The notes beneath the pieces were generated by a model. That model had not been told where the DNA came from, did no database searches, and saw only the letters and a list, made by a program, of their open reading frames with translations. Source: Actinomycetes bacterium (GTDB lineage Bacteria; Actinomycetota; Acidimicrobiia; Acidimicrobiales; Palsa-688). Taken from it: a stretch of DNA of 57,855 bases. The position numbers and the translations under genes were made by a program. Location of the stretch: positions 1 to 57,855 of the forward strand of contig JAJYMB010000060.1 in NCBI GenBank assembly GCA_021787365.1, read 5' to 3'. Shown piece by piece: positions 1 to 8,241 of the stretch; the first letter of the stretch is position 1, and each line of letters opens with the position of its first letter.

Positions 1-1525
1 CTTGGCCGTCAGCCGCCGGGCCTTCTCCGGCCTCCTCCAACGCCTTCTTCGCCTTGCTCGTCGCCTCGGCACGCCCGGCGCGGATGCGCGCGAAGAGATC
101 TTCGACGTCGGGCGAGCCACCGGGCGCCTCCGCCTCAGCCTTGGCTTCGGCCTCCTCCGCCTCCTCCGCCTCAGCCTTGGCTTCGCCCTCCTCCGCCTCC
201 TCCGCCTCCTCCGCCTCCTCCGCCTCTGCCTTGGCTTCAGCCGCGGTTGGGGCCTCCTCGGCGGCCTCCGCCTCAGCCTTGCCTTCAGCCGCGGTTGGGG
301 CCTCGTCAGCCTTGGCTTCGGCCTCCTCGGCGGCCTCCGCCTCCTCTGCCTTGGCTTCAGCCGCGGTCTCGATCTCCTCTGCCGCCGGCGCCTCAGCCTC
401 CGGCGGCACCTCAGCCTCCGCCGGCGCCTCAGCCTCAGCCGCGGGTGGGGCCTCCGCCGCCGGCGCCTCAGCCTGCGAGGTCCTGACTATGCGCACGCTT
501 TCGAACGCTGCGGTCGGTGCCACCACGGCTTCGTGCTGAGCCGACGCCATGCCTCCCCAATCTCCGCCGGCCTTCCCCGTGGCTCCCCTCTCTACATCCT
601 CGGCTTGGGCGCGTCTCGCTGAACCTTCGACCTGCGGGCGTGCTACGTGGCTCGCTCCTTGGCTGGCGCCGGCGGGGGCTTGGTTCCCGGGCCCTTCTCC
701 CTGCTGAAGCTGACCGACCTTGGGTGCCAGCACCACGGCCCCGGTTGCAGGGCCCACTTGGTCGCCGGGGCCCCACACGTCGGCCAGGTCTCCTTTCAGC
801 TCCTCGAGTTCGACCGCGTGGTCGCGCCCGACGGCGTCGGACGCCGCCCGGGCTTCCGCGTCGGCCCGCTGCAGCTCTTCGGTGACCTCGTCCAAGGTGC
901 GGCGGACTATCAGGTAGGCGCCGAGAAGCCTCTCGCGACCCGCTCGGAGCTGCTCAATCTGGACTGTCGCAAGCTTGCGCCGGCGGGCCAGGTCCGACAG
1001 CACCTTTTCGCGTTGGTCGTGGGCCGACTGCACCAACTCGTCGTGCTTGCGGGCAGCTTCCGCGGCAAGGGCGGCCGCGTGCTCCTCGGCGCTGCTCCGA
1101 GTTTCGTCAGCCTCGGACCTGGCTTGCTCGAGGACCTCTGCTGCCGCCTTCTCCGCTTCGGTCGTTCGCTCGGCCAGAAGCGACTCGGCGCGTGTGATCA
1201 ACTCGTCGGCCTTGGACTGCGCCTCGGCCACAAGGCGCTCGGCGGTGGCTTCGGCCTTGGCCACCACCTCGGCTGCGGCGCCGTGTGCGCTGCGGAGTAT
1301 TGCGGCGGTCTCCTCCCCCAGGGCAGAAGTCAAGGTAGCTTCATCCAGCTGGGGGTGGGCGAGGCGCTCCTCCGCGTCACGCCTCGCAGCCTCCGCTGAC
1401 TCAGCGCGCTGCTTGAGCGCCCTGACTTGCTCCGCCACGTCGGCTAGGAACTGCTTGACCTCTTCTTGGTCATAGCCCCGCCAGCTTTGTGCGAAACGGC
1501 GCCCAGCTATCGTCTCGACCGACAT
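1..1525 (-). CDS. DivIVA/Wag31-like coiled-coil protein (3' end outside window)
   Basis: The minus frame is open from an ATG at 1525 to the window edge (at least 508 codons, no stop seen). The N-terminus reads ETIAGRRFAQSWRGYDQEEV followed by KQFLADV, the DivIVA-domain signature (RGYD..EV..FL). Next comes about 230 residues of charged heptad-like sequence, predicted coiled coil, then a long Glu/Ala/Lys low-complexity stretch (about 480 down to 120) and a more ordered DVEDLFARIRAG segment near the edge. DivIVA proteins sense negative membrane curvature and organise polar growth or division in actinobacteria. No good Shine-Dalgarno is seen at the ATG. Plus-strand frames here are shadows of the repeats. 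The family call is firm; the cellular role is inferred. Confidence 0.85.
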   Translation of the reverse strand, partial: MSVETIAGRRFAQSWRGYDQEEVKQFLADVAEQVRALKQRAESAEAARRDAEERLAHPQLDEATLTSALGEETAAILRSAHGAAAEVVAKAEATAERLVAEAQSKADELITRAESLLAERTTEAEKAAAEVLEQARSEADETRSSAEEHAAALAAEAARKHDELVQSAHDQREKVLSDLARRRKLATVQIEQLRAGRERLLGAYLIVRRTLDEVTEELQRADAEARAASDAVGRDHAVELEELKGDLADVWGPGDQVGPATGAVVLAPKVGQLQQGEGPGNQAPAGASQGASHVARPQVEGSARRAQAEDVERGATGKAGGDWGGMASAQHEAVVAPTAAFESVRIVRTSQAEAPAAEAPPAAEAEAPAEAEVPPEAEAPAAEEIETAAEAKAEEAEAAEEAEAKADEAPTAAEGKAEAEAAEEAPTAAEAKAEAEEAEEAEEAEEGEAKAEAEEAEEAEAKAEAEAPGGSPDVEDLFARIRAGRAEATSKAKKALEEAGEGPAADGQ

Positions 1526-1679
1526 GTCCGGCAGGTCTGTGCGGCGATGTTGGACACGCTCAGTGGGCATACCCAGCCAGCCTAGGCGTGGCCAGGCACG
1601 CCTTGGTGCACCCTCGGGTAAGACCGTCGGGCAGGGGCAGCGTGAGTTGCCTCCTGAGCGAGAGCCGGGCGTTGCGCAA

Positions 1680-2837
1680 TTACTGGGGCAGGTGGCCCCC
1701 GTAGCGGTCCTTCAGGACTCGCAGCGCTTGCTGCAGCGTCGAAACTGGCACCACGTGGAGCCGCTTGCTCGCCACGAGTTTGGCTTGGCTGTATTCGGCT
1801 GCGGGTACGAAGAACACCTGAGCGCCCGCCCTTTCTACTGCGATCGTCTTCTGCTGGACACCGCCGACCGGGCCCACTTGCCCGTCGGGTGTGATCGTCC
1901 CGGTCGCCGCCACGGTGTGGCCTCCTGTGAGCTCGCCGGCAGTGAGCGTGTCGAGGATGGCGAGGGTGAAGGCGAGCCCCGCCGAAGGCCCGCCGATCCC
2001 GCCGGCGTTGACCGAGACATGGAAGGGGAGCTCGGGCTTCACCATCGTCTGCACCGCCACGCCGAGGTAGACGCGGCTGGCTAAACCCGGCGGCGGGGTG
2101 GTCAGCCGGACCTTCACCTGTTTCGCCGTCTTGGCACCGTCTCGGTGGTCGGTCAAGGTCACTGTCGTCCCGGGGGAAAGGCGACGGAGCACCGTGACGA
2201 ACTGGGTGGCGCTGTCGACGGGCTTGCCGTCCACGGCCGTGATGACGTCGTTGCACTTGATGCCGGCGTTCCAAGCGGGAGTGCCGGAAAGCACAGCTTC
2301 AATCTGGGCGCCTAGCTTCTTTTCCTTGACCGGGTAGTGGAGGGCGCGGAAGGCGGCCATGGCGGCGTCCTGGTTGGCCGAGACCATCTGCTGGGTGTCC
2401 TGGCAGCCGAGCTCGGAGGTAGGGGTGTCGCCGGCATAAGCCACGACACTCACGAACTGGCGTTGGGAGCCGAGCAGCCCCAGCTCGTACTCGGCCCAGT
2501 CGACCGGGCTGGCCTGGCTGACCTCCACGTCGACCATCAACAAGCGGCCGCTCACGGCGTGCGCCTTGGAGCGCGGGACGACCAGCCGGACGCATGGGGT
2601 GCCGTCGGGCAGCGCGAGCTCGCCGCCCTGAGGCTTGCAATTCGAGCTGGTAGTGACGAGCGGGGCCGTGCCCGGGGCGAAGACGAAGTACTGCCCGGCC
2701 GAGTGCACGGCGATGCCGACCAGCACGCCTACGGCAACGAGAAGGGCTACAGCAGTCGCGAGGACGGGCTTCTGACGCCACCAGGGGTGGGCGCGCTCAC
2801 CGGGGCCGTGCCCAGCTACAGTCTCATCGGTGTTCAT
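1680..2837 (-). CDS. YlbL-type membrane-anchored PDZ / Lon-like serine protease
   Basis: From ATG 2837 the protein is 385 residues. An N-terminal membrane segment (about residues 23-47) is followed by an extracytoplasmic region, a PDZ domain (about 175-245, with GTPAWNAGIKCNDVITAVDG) and a Lon-type S16 domain. The catalytic dyad is visible: Ser in GGPSAG (about 285) and Lys in QQKTIAVERAG (about 330). This is the YlbL family, a secreted or anchored protease of Gram-positive bacteria without an ATPase domain. The frame stays open to a GTG at 2906, but that would abut the divergent HEAT gene, so the internal ATG is preferred. Two extracellular cysteines (CKPQ and DGTPC) may form a disulfide. 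Confidence 0.9.
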   Translation of the reverse strand: MNTDETVAGHGPGERAHPWWRQKPVLATAVALLVAVGVLVGIAVHSAGQYFVFAPGTAPLVTTSSNCKPQGGELALPDGTPCVRLVVPRSKAHAVSGRLLMVDVEVSQASPVDWAEYELGLLGSQRQFVSVVAYAGDTPTSELGCQDTQQMVSANQDAAMAAFRALHYPVKEKKLGAQIEAVLSGTPAWNAGIKCNDVITAVDGKPVDSATQFVTVLRRLSPGTTVTLTDHRDGAKTAKQVKVRLTTPPPGLASRVYLGVAVQTMVKPELPFHVSVNAGGIGGPSAGLAFTLAILDTLTAGELTGGHTVAATGTITPDGQVGPVGGVQQKTIAVERAGAQVFFVPAAEYSQAKLVASKRLHVVPVSTLQQALRVLKDRYGGHLPQ

Positions 2838-2907
2838 CGGGACCACTGCCTCATCTTCGGGTGCCGGCGACCCCGCCGGGACAGGGGCCAGCGTACGCAG
2901 GTCCACG

Positions 2908-3609
2908 GTGGTGGCGGGTTACACCGGCGACGGAGCGGCAGCGAGAGCGGCCCTCTCAAATGAGTCGCCGGCGGTGCGCGCTGCGGGGCTGAGCGCCCTC
3001 GCACGTCTTCGCATGCTCGAGCCCCAGGAGCTCCGGGCCGCCCTGGGTGACCGGGCGGCACTCGTCCGCCGGCGAGCCTGTGAACTGGCCGGGCGCCCTG
3101 GCTTTGCGGGGATGGGGAGTTCTGGTTGGGCGGTCGCCGGCGGTGCCCTGACCCGGGCCTTGTCGGACCCGGACCCGACAGTCGTAGAGGCTGCCTGTTA
3201 CGCCCTGGGTGAGCTGGGCGCCGGCGATGTCCCCTGGCAGGAGGAGAGCGACCTGGCCCTCGAGGCACGAGGCGCGCCTGCAAGAGGCGCGCCTGCTGGT
3301 GAGGTGCTGGACGCGCGTGCTGGCGAAGTTGTGGGGCCGCTCGCGGCTATCGCCACCTCTCACCCTGAGCCCCTTTGCAGGGAAGCGGCGGTGGCTGCCC
3401 TGGGCGCGCTCGGTCATCCCGACGGGCTCAGGGCTGTACTAGCGGCCATGAGGGACAAGCCAGCTGTAAGGCGACGGGCAGCCGTGGCCTTGGCGGCGTT
3501 TGAAGCGCCCGAAGCTGAGCTTGCTCTCGAGGGAGCGGCCCAGGACCGCGACTGGCAGGTGCGCCAGGTGGCCGAGGACCTGCTCGGCCGGCGCCCAGGG
3601 CGTCCCTGA
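2908..3609 (+). CDS. HEAT-repeat protein
   Basis: About 233 residues of Ala/Arg/Leu-rich helical repeats of roughly 30 residues, such as SPAVRAAGLSALARL, DRAALVRRRACELAGR, DPDPTVVEAACYALGELG and CREAAVAALGALGHPDGL. This is the pattern of HEAT/PBS-lyase-like repeats, which are protein-binding scaffolds. There is no signal peptide or catalytic motif. The start is uncertain: GTG codons at 2908 and 2911 follow a TACGCA box by 8 and 11 bases, which would fit a leaderless mRNA. The gene is divergent from the YlbL-type protease. The partner is unknown. Confidence 0.75.
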   Translation: MVAGYTGDGAAARAALSNESPAVRAAGLSALARLRMLEPQELRAALGDRAALVRRRACELAGRPGFAGMGSSGWAVAGGALTRALSDPDPTVVEAACYALGELGAGDVPWQEESDLALEARGAPARGAPAGEVLDARAGEVVGPLAAIATSHPEPLCREAAVAALGALGHPDGLRAVLAAMRDKPAVRRRAAVALAAFEAPEAELALEGAAQDRDWQVRQVAEDLLGRRPGRP

Positions 3610-3654
3610 GGCCTCAGGTCTTCGCCTCCGCCGCTGGCCCAGTACAAAAAGCCG

Positions 3655-3685
3655 GTGAACGTTGCTCCAAGAAAGCCACGTTCAC
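3655..3685. repeat. Inverted repeat in the HEAT/mreB convergent gap
   Basis: GTGAACGT (3655-3662) is mirrored by ACGTTCAC (3678-3685) with a 15-base spacer, and a related half-site GTGTTCAC follows at 3704-3711. It lies in a gene-free stretch of about 240 bases (3610-3846) between two convergent genes. It could be a protein-binding site or a hairpin; there is no U-tract. I see no gene in the stretch. Confidence 0.5.
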
Positions 3686-3807
3686 AGGTTTTGAACGATA
3701 AAAGTGTTCACATTTCTGGTAGATGTGGCCTCGGCAGAGTCAGCTCAGTCAGAATTCTGCACGCGAACGGGCGCTGCCGGCGGCCCGGAGCCGAGGCGGG
3801 CGCTGCC

Positions 3808-3849
3808 GGCGGCCCCTCTCAGGCGGCCCCTCTCAGGCGGCCCCTCTCA
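3808..3849. repeat. Tandem repeat, 14 bp x 3, including the mreB stop codon
   Basis: GGCGGCCCCTCTCA occurs three times head to tail. The last copy contains the mreB stop codon (TGA on the minus strand, 3847-3849), so each upstream copy repeats the stop-codon context. A longer imperfect duplication (GGGCGCTGCCGGCGGCCC) lies just to the left. Confidence 0.85.
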
Positions 3850-4842
3850 GGTCATGAGCAGGTCACGGACCGCATCGAAGTTCTCGATGCACTTGCCCGC
3901 GCCCTTCACGACGCACTCGAGAGGGGCGTCCACGAGGTGCACGGGCAGCCCCGTCTCCTCGGACAGCCGCTTGTCCAAGCCCTTCAGCATGCTGCCTCCC
4001 CCGACGAGGTGCAATCCTTGGCTAAGCAGGTCCTGCGAGAGCTCGGGGGGTGCTGAGCCCAGGCAGCGGAGGACGGCGTCGACTATCGAGCCGACCTGCT
4101 CTTCGATCGCCTCCCGCACCTCTTCTGGGGCGAGGATCACCGTCTTCGGGAGTCCGCTCATGAGGTCACGTCCACGCACCTCCGCCTTGACCCCGTCGTC
4201 GAGGGGCCACGCCGAACCGATGGCCACTTTTATCTCTTCTGCCGTCCGTTCCCCGATGGCTATCCCGTACTCGCGCCGCACGTAGGCCTGGATGGTCGCG
4301 TCGATGTCGAAGCTGCCCACCCGGATGGCCTCCAGAGCCACCACGCCGCCGAGGGACACCACCGCCGTTTCGGTGGTGCCACCGCCTACGTCGCAGATCA
4401 TGTTGCCGAGGGGTTGATGGATGGGGAGCCCTGCCCCGATCGCCGCCGCCATGGGCTGCTGGAGCAAGCTCACGCTGTTGGCGCCGGCGGCGCGTGCAGC
4501 TTCTTCCACGGCGCGCCGCTCGACCGCGGTGATCGCGGACGGTACGCAGATGAGCACCCTGGGGCGGCCAAAACGCGAGATACCGGCGCGCTTCAGCAGT
4601 AGCTCGATCACCCTCTGGGTTATGTCGAAGTCCGTGATGGCGCCCTTGCGAAGAGGCCGGACGGCCACTATGTAGCCAGGGGTACGGCCGATCATCTGCC
4701 ACGCCTCCCGGCCCATGTTGAGCACGGTGTTGGTCCGGCTGTCCAAGGCGATCACCGTCGGCTCGTTGAGGACGATGCCCCGGCCCTTGGCGTACACGAG
4801 CGTGTTGGCTGTGCCGAGGTCTATTGCGAGGTCCCTAGACAG
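3847..4842 (-). CDS. mreB: Rod-shape-determining protein MreB (probable CTG start)
   Basis: An actin-fold ATPase that guides lateral wall synthesis. Visible motifs are the phosphate-1 loop DLGTANTLVY (from residue 8), phosphate-2 DVGGGTTE (about 151) and VGGGSMLKG near the C-terminus; length 331 fits MreB. Homology begins at LSRDLAIDLG, but the open frame has no ATG/GTG/TTG there. A CTG at 4842 sits 6 bases after a strong GAGGGGAGG site and overlaps the upstream gene's stop by 8 bases, so a CTG start with translational coupling is the best explanation. The nearest conventional in-frame start, a GTG about 18 codons upstream, would add unrelated residues and lies inside the upstream gene. No mreC or mreD is seen nearby. 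Confidence 0.92.
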   Translation of the reverse strand: MSRDLAIDLGTANTLVYAKGRGIVLNEPTVIALDSRTNTVLNMGREAWQMIGRTPGYIVAVRPLRKGAITDFDITQRVIELLLKRAGISRFGRPRVLICVPSAITAVERRAVEEAARAAGANSVSLLQQPMAAAIGAGLPIHQPLGNMICDVGGGTTETAVVSLGGVVALEAIRVGSFDIDATIQAYVRREYGIAIGERTAEEIKVAIGSAWPLDDGVKAEVRGRDLMSGLPKTVILAPEEVREAIEEQVGSIVDAVLRCLGSAPPELSQDLLSQGLHLVGGGSMLKGLDKRLSEETGLPVHLVDAPLECVVKGAGKCIENFDAVRDLLMT

Positions 4843-5125
4843 GTTCGGCCTCCCCTCTGCGTGGTGGGCGTTGCTCTTGTAACTTCGCGGCCCCACCCCT
4901 TGGTTGCGCGCCGCCTTGCCTACCGGCAGGCCGGTGGCTCGGAGCAACGGCCTGGAGCGACCGGGCAAACTCGTCCATACGGTCCTCCATGGACTTAGGC
5001 CTGCGCGACACCAGCACTATCACCGTGATGATGAGCGCTGCCGCGACTACGGCGCCCCCTATCCAAGCGAGCGTCGCCCACTGGATGCTCGTGCCCGCTG
5101 CCTTGGCAGCCGCGAGGTATACCAC
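4835..5125 (-). CDS. Small single-pass membrane protein
   Basis: A protein of 96 residues with one strong membrane helix near the N-terminus (LAWIGGAVVAAALIITVIVL) followed by a charged, Pro/Gln/Arg-rich cytoplasmic tail (SMEDRMDEFARSLQ...). GTG 5125 is chosen because GGGAG precedes it by 9 bases and the moaE stop lies 4 bases upstream. It overlaps mreB by 8 bases, so moaE, this gene and mreB look like one transcript. I do not recognise a family. Position next to mreB hints at an envelope role, but that is inference only. Confidence 0.65.
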   Translation of the reverse strand: MVYLAAAKAAGTSIQWATLAWIGGAVVAAALIITVIVLVSRRPKSMEDRMDEFARSLQAVAPSHRPAGRQGGAQPRGGAAKLQEQRPPRRGEAEPV

Positions 5126-5129
5126 GGCT

Positions 5130-5633
5130 TCAAACTCCCATCGGTGTGCTGGCCACGTGAGCGCCAGTGCTCTCGAGCGAGCACGCCTCGAGCGCCCAGT
5201 CGCTGCCACCTTCCCAGGTCTCCCGCTTCCAAATCGGCACGCGGGACTTTACCGCGTCGATGGTGAAGCGAGCGGCCTCGAAGGCTTCGGCCCTATGGGG
5301 CGCCGACACCGCCACCACGACTGAGATCTCGGTGGGAACGAGCGTGCCAGTGCGGTGCCAGAGTACGACACGGCCGCTCTCCGGCCAGCGTTGCCGCAGC
5401 TCGCCAGCGACCTCGCCCATGAGCCGGCGGGCTGCTCCCGCGTAGGCCTCGTACTCCAGGGACACGACCCCTGGCCTCCCTTCGGCGTGGTCCCTGACAG
5501 TGCCGGCAAACACCACTAGTGCCCCGCTGCGGGGCAGCACGGGCCAGGTTGTTGCCAAACCGAGCGGGAGCGGCTCGCTCGTCAGCTCGATCCAGTCGTC
5601 ACCGGTGGGGGTCACCCATTGGGCCTGGGCCAC
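5130..5633 (-). CDS. moaE: Molybdopterin synthase catalytic subunit MoaE
   Basis: 167 residues. MoaE transfers sulfur from the MoaD thiocarboxylate to cyclic pyranopterin monophosphate to make molybdopterin. Diagnostic segments are VVFAGTVRD, LEYEAYAGAA, WHRTGTLVPTEISVVVAVSA, PHRAEAFEAARFTIDAVK and VPIWKRETWEGG; the last two carry the conserved active-site lysines. The C-terminal 20 residues are extra. There is no moaD or other molybdenum gene in the window. Start is GTG 5633; it is the first gene of the apparent moaE / membrane protein / mreB unit. Confidence 0.93.
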   Translation of the reverse strand: MAQAQWVTPTGDDWIELTSEPLPLGLATTWPVLPRSGALVVFAGTVRDHAEGRPGVVSLEYEAYAGAARRLMGEVAGELRQRWPESGRVVLWHRTGTLVPTEISVVVAVSAPHRAEAFEAARFTIDAVKSRVPIWKRETWEGGSDWALEACSLESTGAHVASTPMGV

Positions 5634-5783
5634 CGGCCAATCCTACGCCGGCCCACCAGCCTGCGTCTAAAGGCGTCCCGAGGAGGAGAGACCGTGGCGC
5701 ATGTCCGCGCAGGGGGCCGGAGAGTTCGCCGAGCATGGGGCGACCTCAGCCAGGCCAAGCGCCTATATAACCTCGTGCTCAGC

Positions 5784-7070
5784 ATGGGAGCAGCAGAGGA
5801 ACAACCCGACAACCCTGGTGAGGAGGAAAGTCCCTCCGCGCCCTGGCTCCCGCCCGACGACCGGTTGTGGAGGCACCCTTCCGAGATGAGGTCCCACCCG
5901 GCGGTGGCTGGCGCCGGGCGCGGCCACCGGCTCACCCGCTGGGCCCGAAGCCCGCTGGTGGGTACTTGGCTGGTAGGGCTGGCTTCGGGCTGCGCCGGGG
6001 CCCTCGTGACCGCTGGAGTGCTGCTTGCTTCCGGCGGGGTACCCACGGCCACGCCGATCACGACCACAGTTCAGGCCCCCCCGCAGCGTTCGGCGCCGAC
6101 GACTCCCGCCGGCGCGGGCATAACCTCGCTCCTTCAGTCCGTGGACCCATCTGTCGTGGGCGTGACCGTCAACGGGCCTCAGGGCGAGGAACTCGGTTCG
6201 GGGGTCATCGTCAACGTGACCGGCGAAAACAGCTACATATTGACCGACAGCGCCCAGTTCTCCGGCTCTGGCTCGGGCACCCAGGTGCAGGTCACTGCCT
6301 ACTGGGGGTACGTCGCCAAGGCGCACGTCGTCGCGGTCGACCCCTCAGCAGGGATCGCCCTCATAAAGGCGGCCCTCGCGCCCCTGAAGGACGTGAGCAC
6401 CGCCACGCTGGGGAGCGCTGCCAACATCCAAGACGGTGAGCAGGTGATCGCTGTCTCCTCCCTCTACATGGCGGGCAGCAACAACGGCCCCAACTTCACC
6501 ACCGGCTACATGAGCGACATCTTGAACTACATCCAGCCGGCCAACGGCGCCGACAATGGCATGTTCTCGATGCTGGTCGCGAGCATGAACGTGAGCTCCT
6601 GGGCTTACGGCGGGGCCTTGGTCGACACCAACGGCAACCTGCTCGGTATCATCACCCCGGTCCCCGGACAGTCCAGCCAGTCCGGGCTCACCTACGTCAC
6701 GCCCATTGACACGGCCATGGCCGACGCTACTTCCATGATGAAAAACGGCCAGCCCGCGCCGCACGCCTGGCTCGGCATACTGGGTGCCACGGACCTCTCG
6801 GGCCCTACAGCTCACCACCTCGGGGTGTCGGGGGCCGTCGAAATCGAGTCGGTGGCGGCCGGGAGCCCGGCGGCGAAGGCGGGTATTGCCGACTACGACC
6901 TCGTCACCGCGGTAGGGGGCCATCCGGTCGGGTCGGTCGGTGCCCTGGTCAACTGGCTGGCGACAGCCAAGCCCGGCCAAGTGGTGAGCGTGGACTGGCT
7001 CTCTGGTAGCCGGCGTTACTCGAAGAACATCTCACTCGGCACGCAACCCGCGTCCGCCTCGCCCACCTAG
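5784..7070 (+). CDS. HtrA-like membrane protein with all three catalytic residues replaced
   Basis: 428 residues from ATG 5784 (a TATAAC box lies 12 bases upstream). The cytoplasmic N-terminus carries the actinobacterial motif DDRLWRHPSE, then one membrane helix (about 58-83), a trypsin-like domain (about 110-300) and a C-terminal PDZ domain (AGSPAAKAGIADYDLVTAVGG). In active HtrA proteins the His lies in TN.HV, Asp in D..DLA and Ser in GNSGG. Here the matching segments read ILTDSAQ, DPSAGIALI and SWAYGGAL, so His, Asp and Ser all appear to be lost. The fold seems intact, so this is probably a non-proteolytic binding or sensor protein rather than a pseudogene. Confidence 0.85.
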   Translation: MGAAEEQPDNPGEEESPSAPWLPPDDRLWRHPSEMRSHPAVAGAGRGHRLTRWARSPLVGTWLVGLASGCAGALVTAGVLLASGGVPTATPITTTVQAPPQRSAPTTPAGAGITSLLQSVDPSVVGVTVNGPQGEELGSGVIVNVTGENSYILTDSAQFSGSGSGTQVQVTAYWGYVAKAHVVAVDPSAGIALIKAALAPLKDVSTATLGSAANIQDGEQVIAVSSLYMAGSNNGPNFTTGYMSDILNYIQPANGADNGMFSMLVASMNVSSWAYGGALVDTNGNLLGIITPVPGQSSQSGLTYVTPIDTAMADATSMMKNGQPAPHAWLGILGATDLSGPTAHHLGVSGAVEIESVAAGSPAAKAGIADYDLVTAVGGHPVGSVGALVNWLATAKPGQVVSVDWLSGSRRYSKNISLGTQPASASPT

Positions 7071-7134
7071 CCTCGCCCACCTAGCCTCGCCCACCTAGCC
7101 GCGCCCAGTAGCCGCGCCCAGTAGCCGCGCCCAG
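7057..7134. repeat. Two adjoining tandem repeats at the htrA-like 3' end
   Basis: CCTCGCCCACCTAG occurs three times (7057-7098); the first copy encodes the final Ser-Pro-Thr and stop of the HtrA-like gene. It is followed by CCGCGCCCAGTAG, two full copies plus a partial third (7099-7134). Both units carry a TAG. The repeats fill the gap before the convergent SDR gene. Confidence 0.9.
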
Positions 7135-7149
7135 ACCGGATTGAGGCGT

Positions 7150-8178
7150 TCAGCGCCTGTGGTGCCACCAGGCGGCGCCGCCGGCACCGGTCGCCACAAT
7201 GGCCAGGCCCGCCGCAGCCAGCGTCAGGGCCACACGGCGCGCCTGGGGCAGGTCGTCCCAGCGGCCTCGCTCGTCGCTCGCGACGAGCGCCTGCTCGGAG
7301 TTGTACTCGGCCCGCCAACCGGTGAGGCGCAGCTTGTCGCCCGAGACGACCCAGGAGTGCTCGGCGTAGGCCTCGGCACCTGGCGGCGCACCTTGACGGG
7401 CCGAACGCCAATGAAGTGCGGCCAGGGCAGCACGCAGCGAGGCCGGCAAGGGGAGCGAGGCAGATCCGCCGGCGAGCGCCCCGGCCGCCTCCTCGGTGAG
7501 CCCAGAGTCCGGTGCGACGTTGTACGTGCCCGAGAGGTCCTCGGCGATGGTGTGGAGCACAGCCCCGGCCAGGTCGTCTATATGAAGGAACTGCACCATG
7601 CGGCCGTCGGAGCCGAGGGGAGGCCGGCGGGGTTCTGCCAGTGCCTGGTACACAGGCTCGTCGCTCGTCGAGCCGAGGGTGCAGGCCGGCCGGAGCACCG
7701 CCACCCCGGTCGAGGTGTGGTTTCGCGCCCAGCGCTCCACGAGGACTTCCGACGCGCGTTTTTCAACGGCGTAAGCGAACTCCGGGTTGGGCCGGGGCTC
7801 CGCTTCTTCCGTGAGCGGCAGGGGGTTGTCCGGCCAGGCACCGTAGACGGTGGCGCTGGAAACATGGACCAGCTGGCGCACGTCGAGCGCCGCCGCAGCG
7901 GCGAGGACATGGCGTGTCGCAGTGAGGTTGTGCTTTCCCCCCGGGCGCCAGGCCAGATGGACCAGGGCGCACGCGTCGGAGCCAAGTGAGGCCAGTTCCT
8001 CCTCGGCGCGCGGGCCGGCGAGGTCGAGCGCATGGGCCTCGATGCCCGGAACGCCCTTCGGCGCGCGTGCCAGGTCGACGGCGATGACCCGGTCGTGGGC
8101 GGCGAGGCGCTCCGCAACCCTGCGGCCAAGGTTGCCGGCTGCTCCTGTTACGAGGACTGTGCCCATGGGCGCGAACAC
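7150..8178 (-). CDS. NAD-dependent epimerase/dehydratase (SDR) with C-terminal membrane tail
   Basis: 342 residues of the extended SDR family. The N-terminal Rossmann motif is GTVLVTGAAGNLGRR (TGxxGxxG), an acidic residue follows beta-2 (AVDLARAP), and the active-site segment is SSATVYG with YAVEKRASE (YxxxK). The C-terminus ends in a hydrophobic helix and WWHHRR, suggesting membrane attachment. The substrate cannot be told; nucleotide sugars or a sterol/terpenoid are both possible. GTG 8178 has GAGG 4 bases upstream; an ATG at 8166 is the alternative. Confidence 0.85.
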   Translation of the reverse strand: MFAPMGTVLVTGAAGNLGRRVAERLAAHDRVIAVDLARAPKGVPGIEAHALDLAGPRAEEELASLGSDACALVHLAWRPGGKHNLTATRHVLAAAAALDVRQLVHVSSATVYGAWPDNPLPLTEEAEPRPNPEFAYAVEKRASEVLVERWARNHTSTGVAVLRPACTLGSTSDEPVYQALAEPRRPPLGSDGRMVQFLHIDDLAGAVLHTIAEDLSGTYNVAPDSGLTEEAAGALAGGSASLPLPASLRAALAALHWRSARQGAPPGAEAYAEHSWVVSGDKLRLTGWRAEYNSEQALVASDERGRWDDLPQARRVALTLAAAGLAIVATGAGGAAWWHHRR

Positions 8179-8205
8179 GCTACCTCGGGCCGGTAGCCTT
8201 TAGAA

Positions 8206-8241
8206 ATGAGCCAGGTCACGCCCAGGGAGACGAGGCGATGA
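8206..8241 (+). CDS. Eleven-residue leader ORF coupled to the DUF2342 gene
   Basis: An ATG at 8206 lies 6 bases after TAGCCT (8194-8199), the spacing expected for leaderless transcription. It opens a short frame (MSQVTPRETRR) that ends in TGA at 8239-8241, overlapping the ATG of the next gene (8238-8240) in an ATGA junction. The GGGAGACGAGG inside the short ORF is the ribosome site for the next gene. It may exist only to deliver ribosomes to the downstream start. Confidence 0.5.
   Translation: MSQVTPRETRR

Noticed and set aside
2..622. Plus-strand Leu/Arg-rich and Ser/Ala-rich frames at the left edge
   Set aside because: They are readings of the repeat that encodes the Glu/Ala-rich DivIVA tail on the minus strand.
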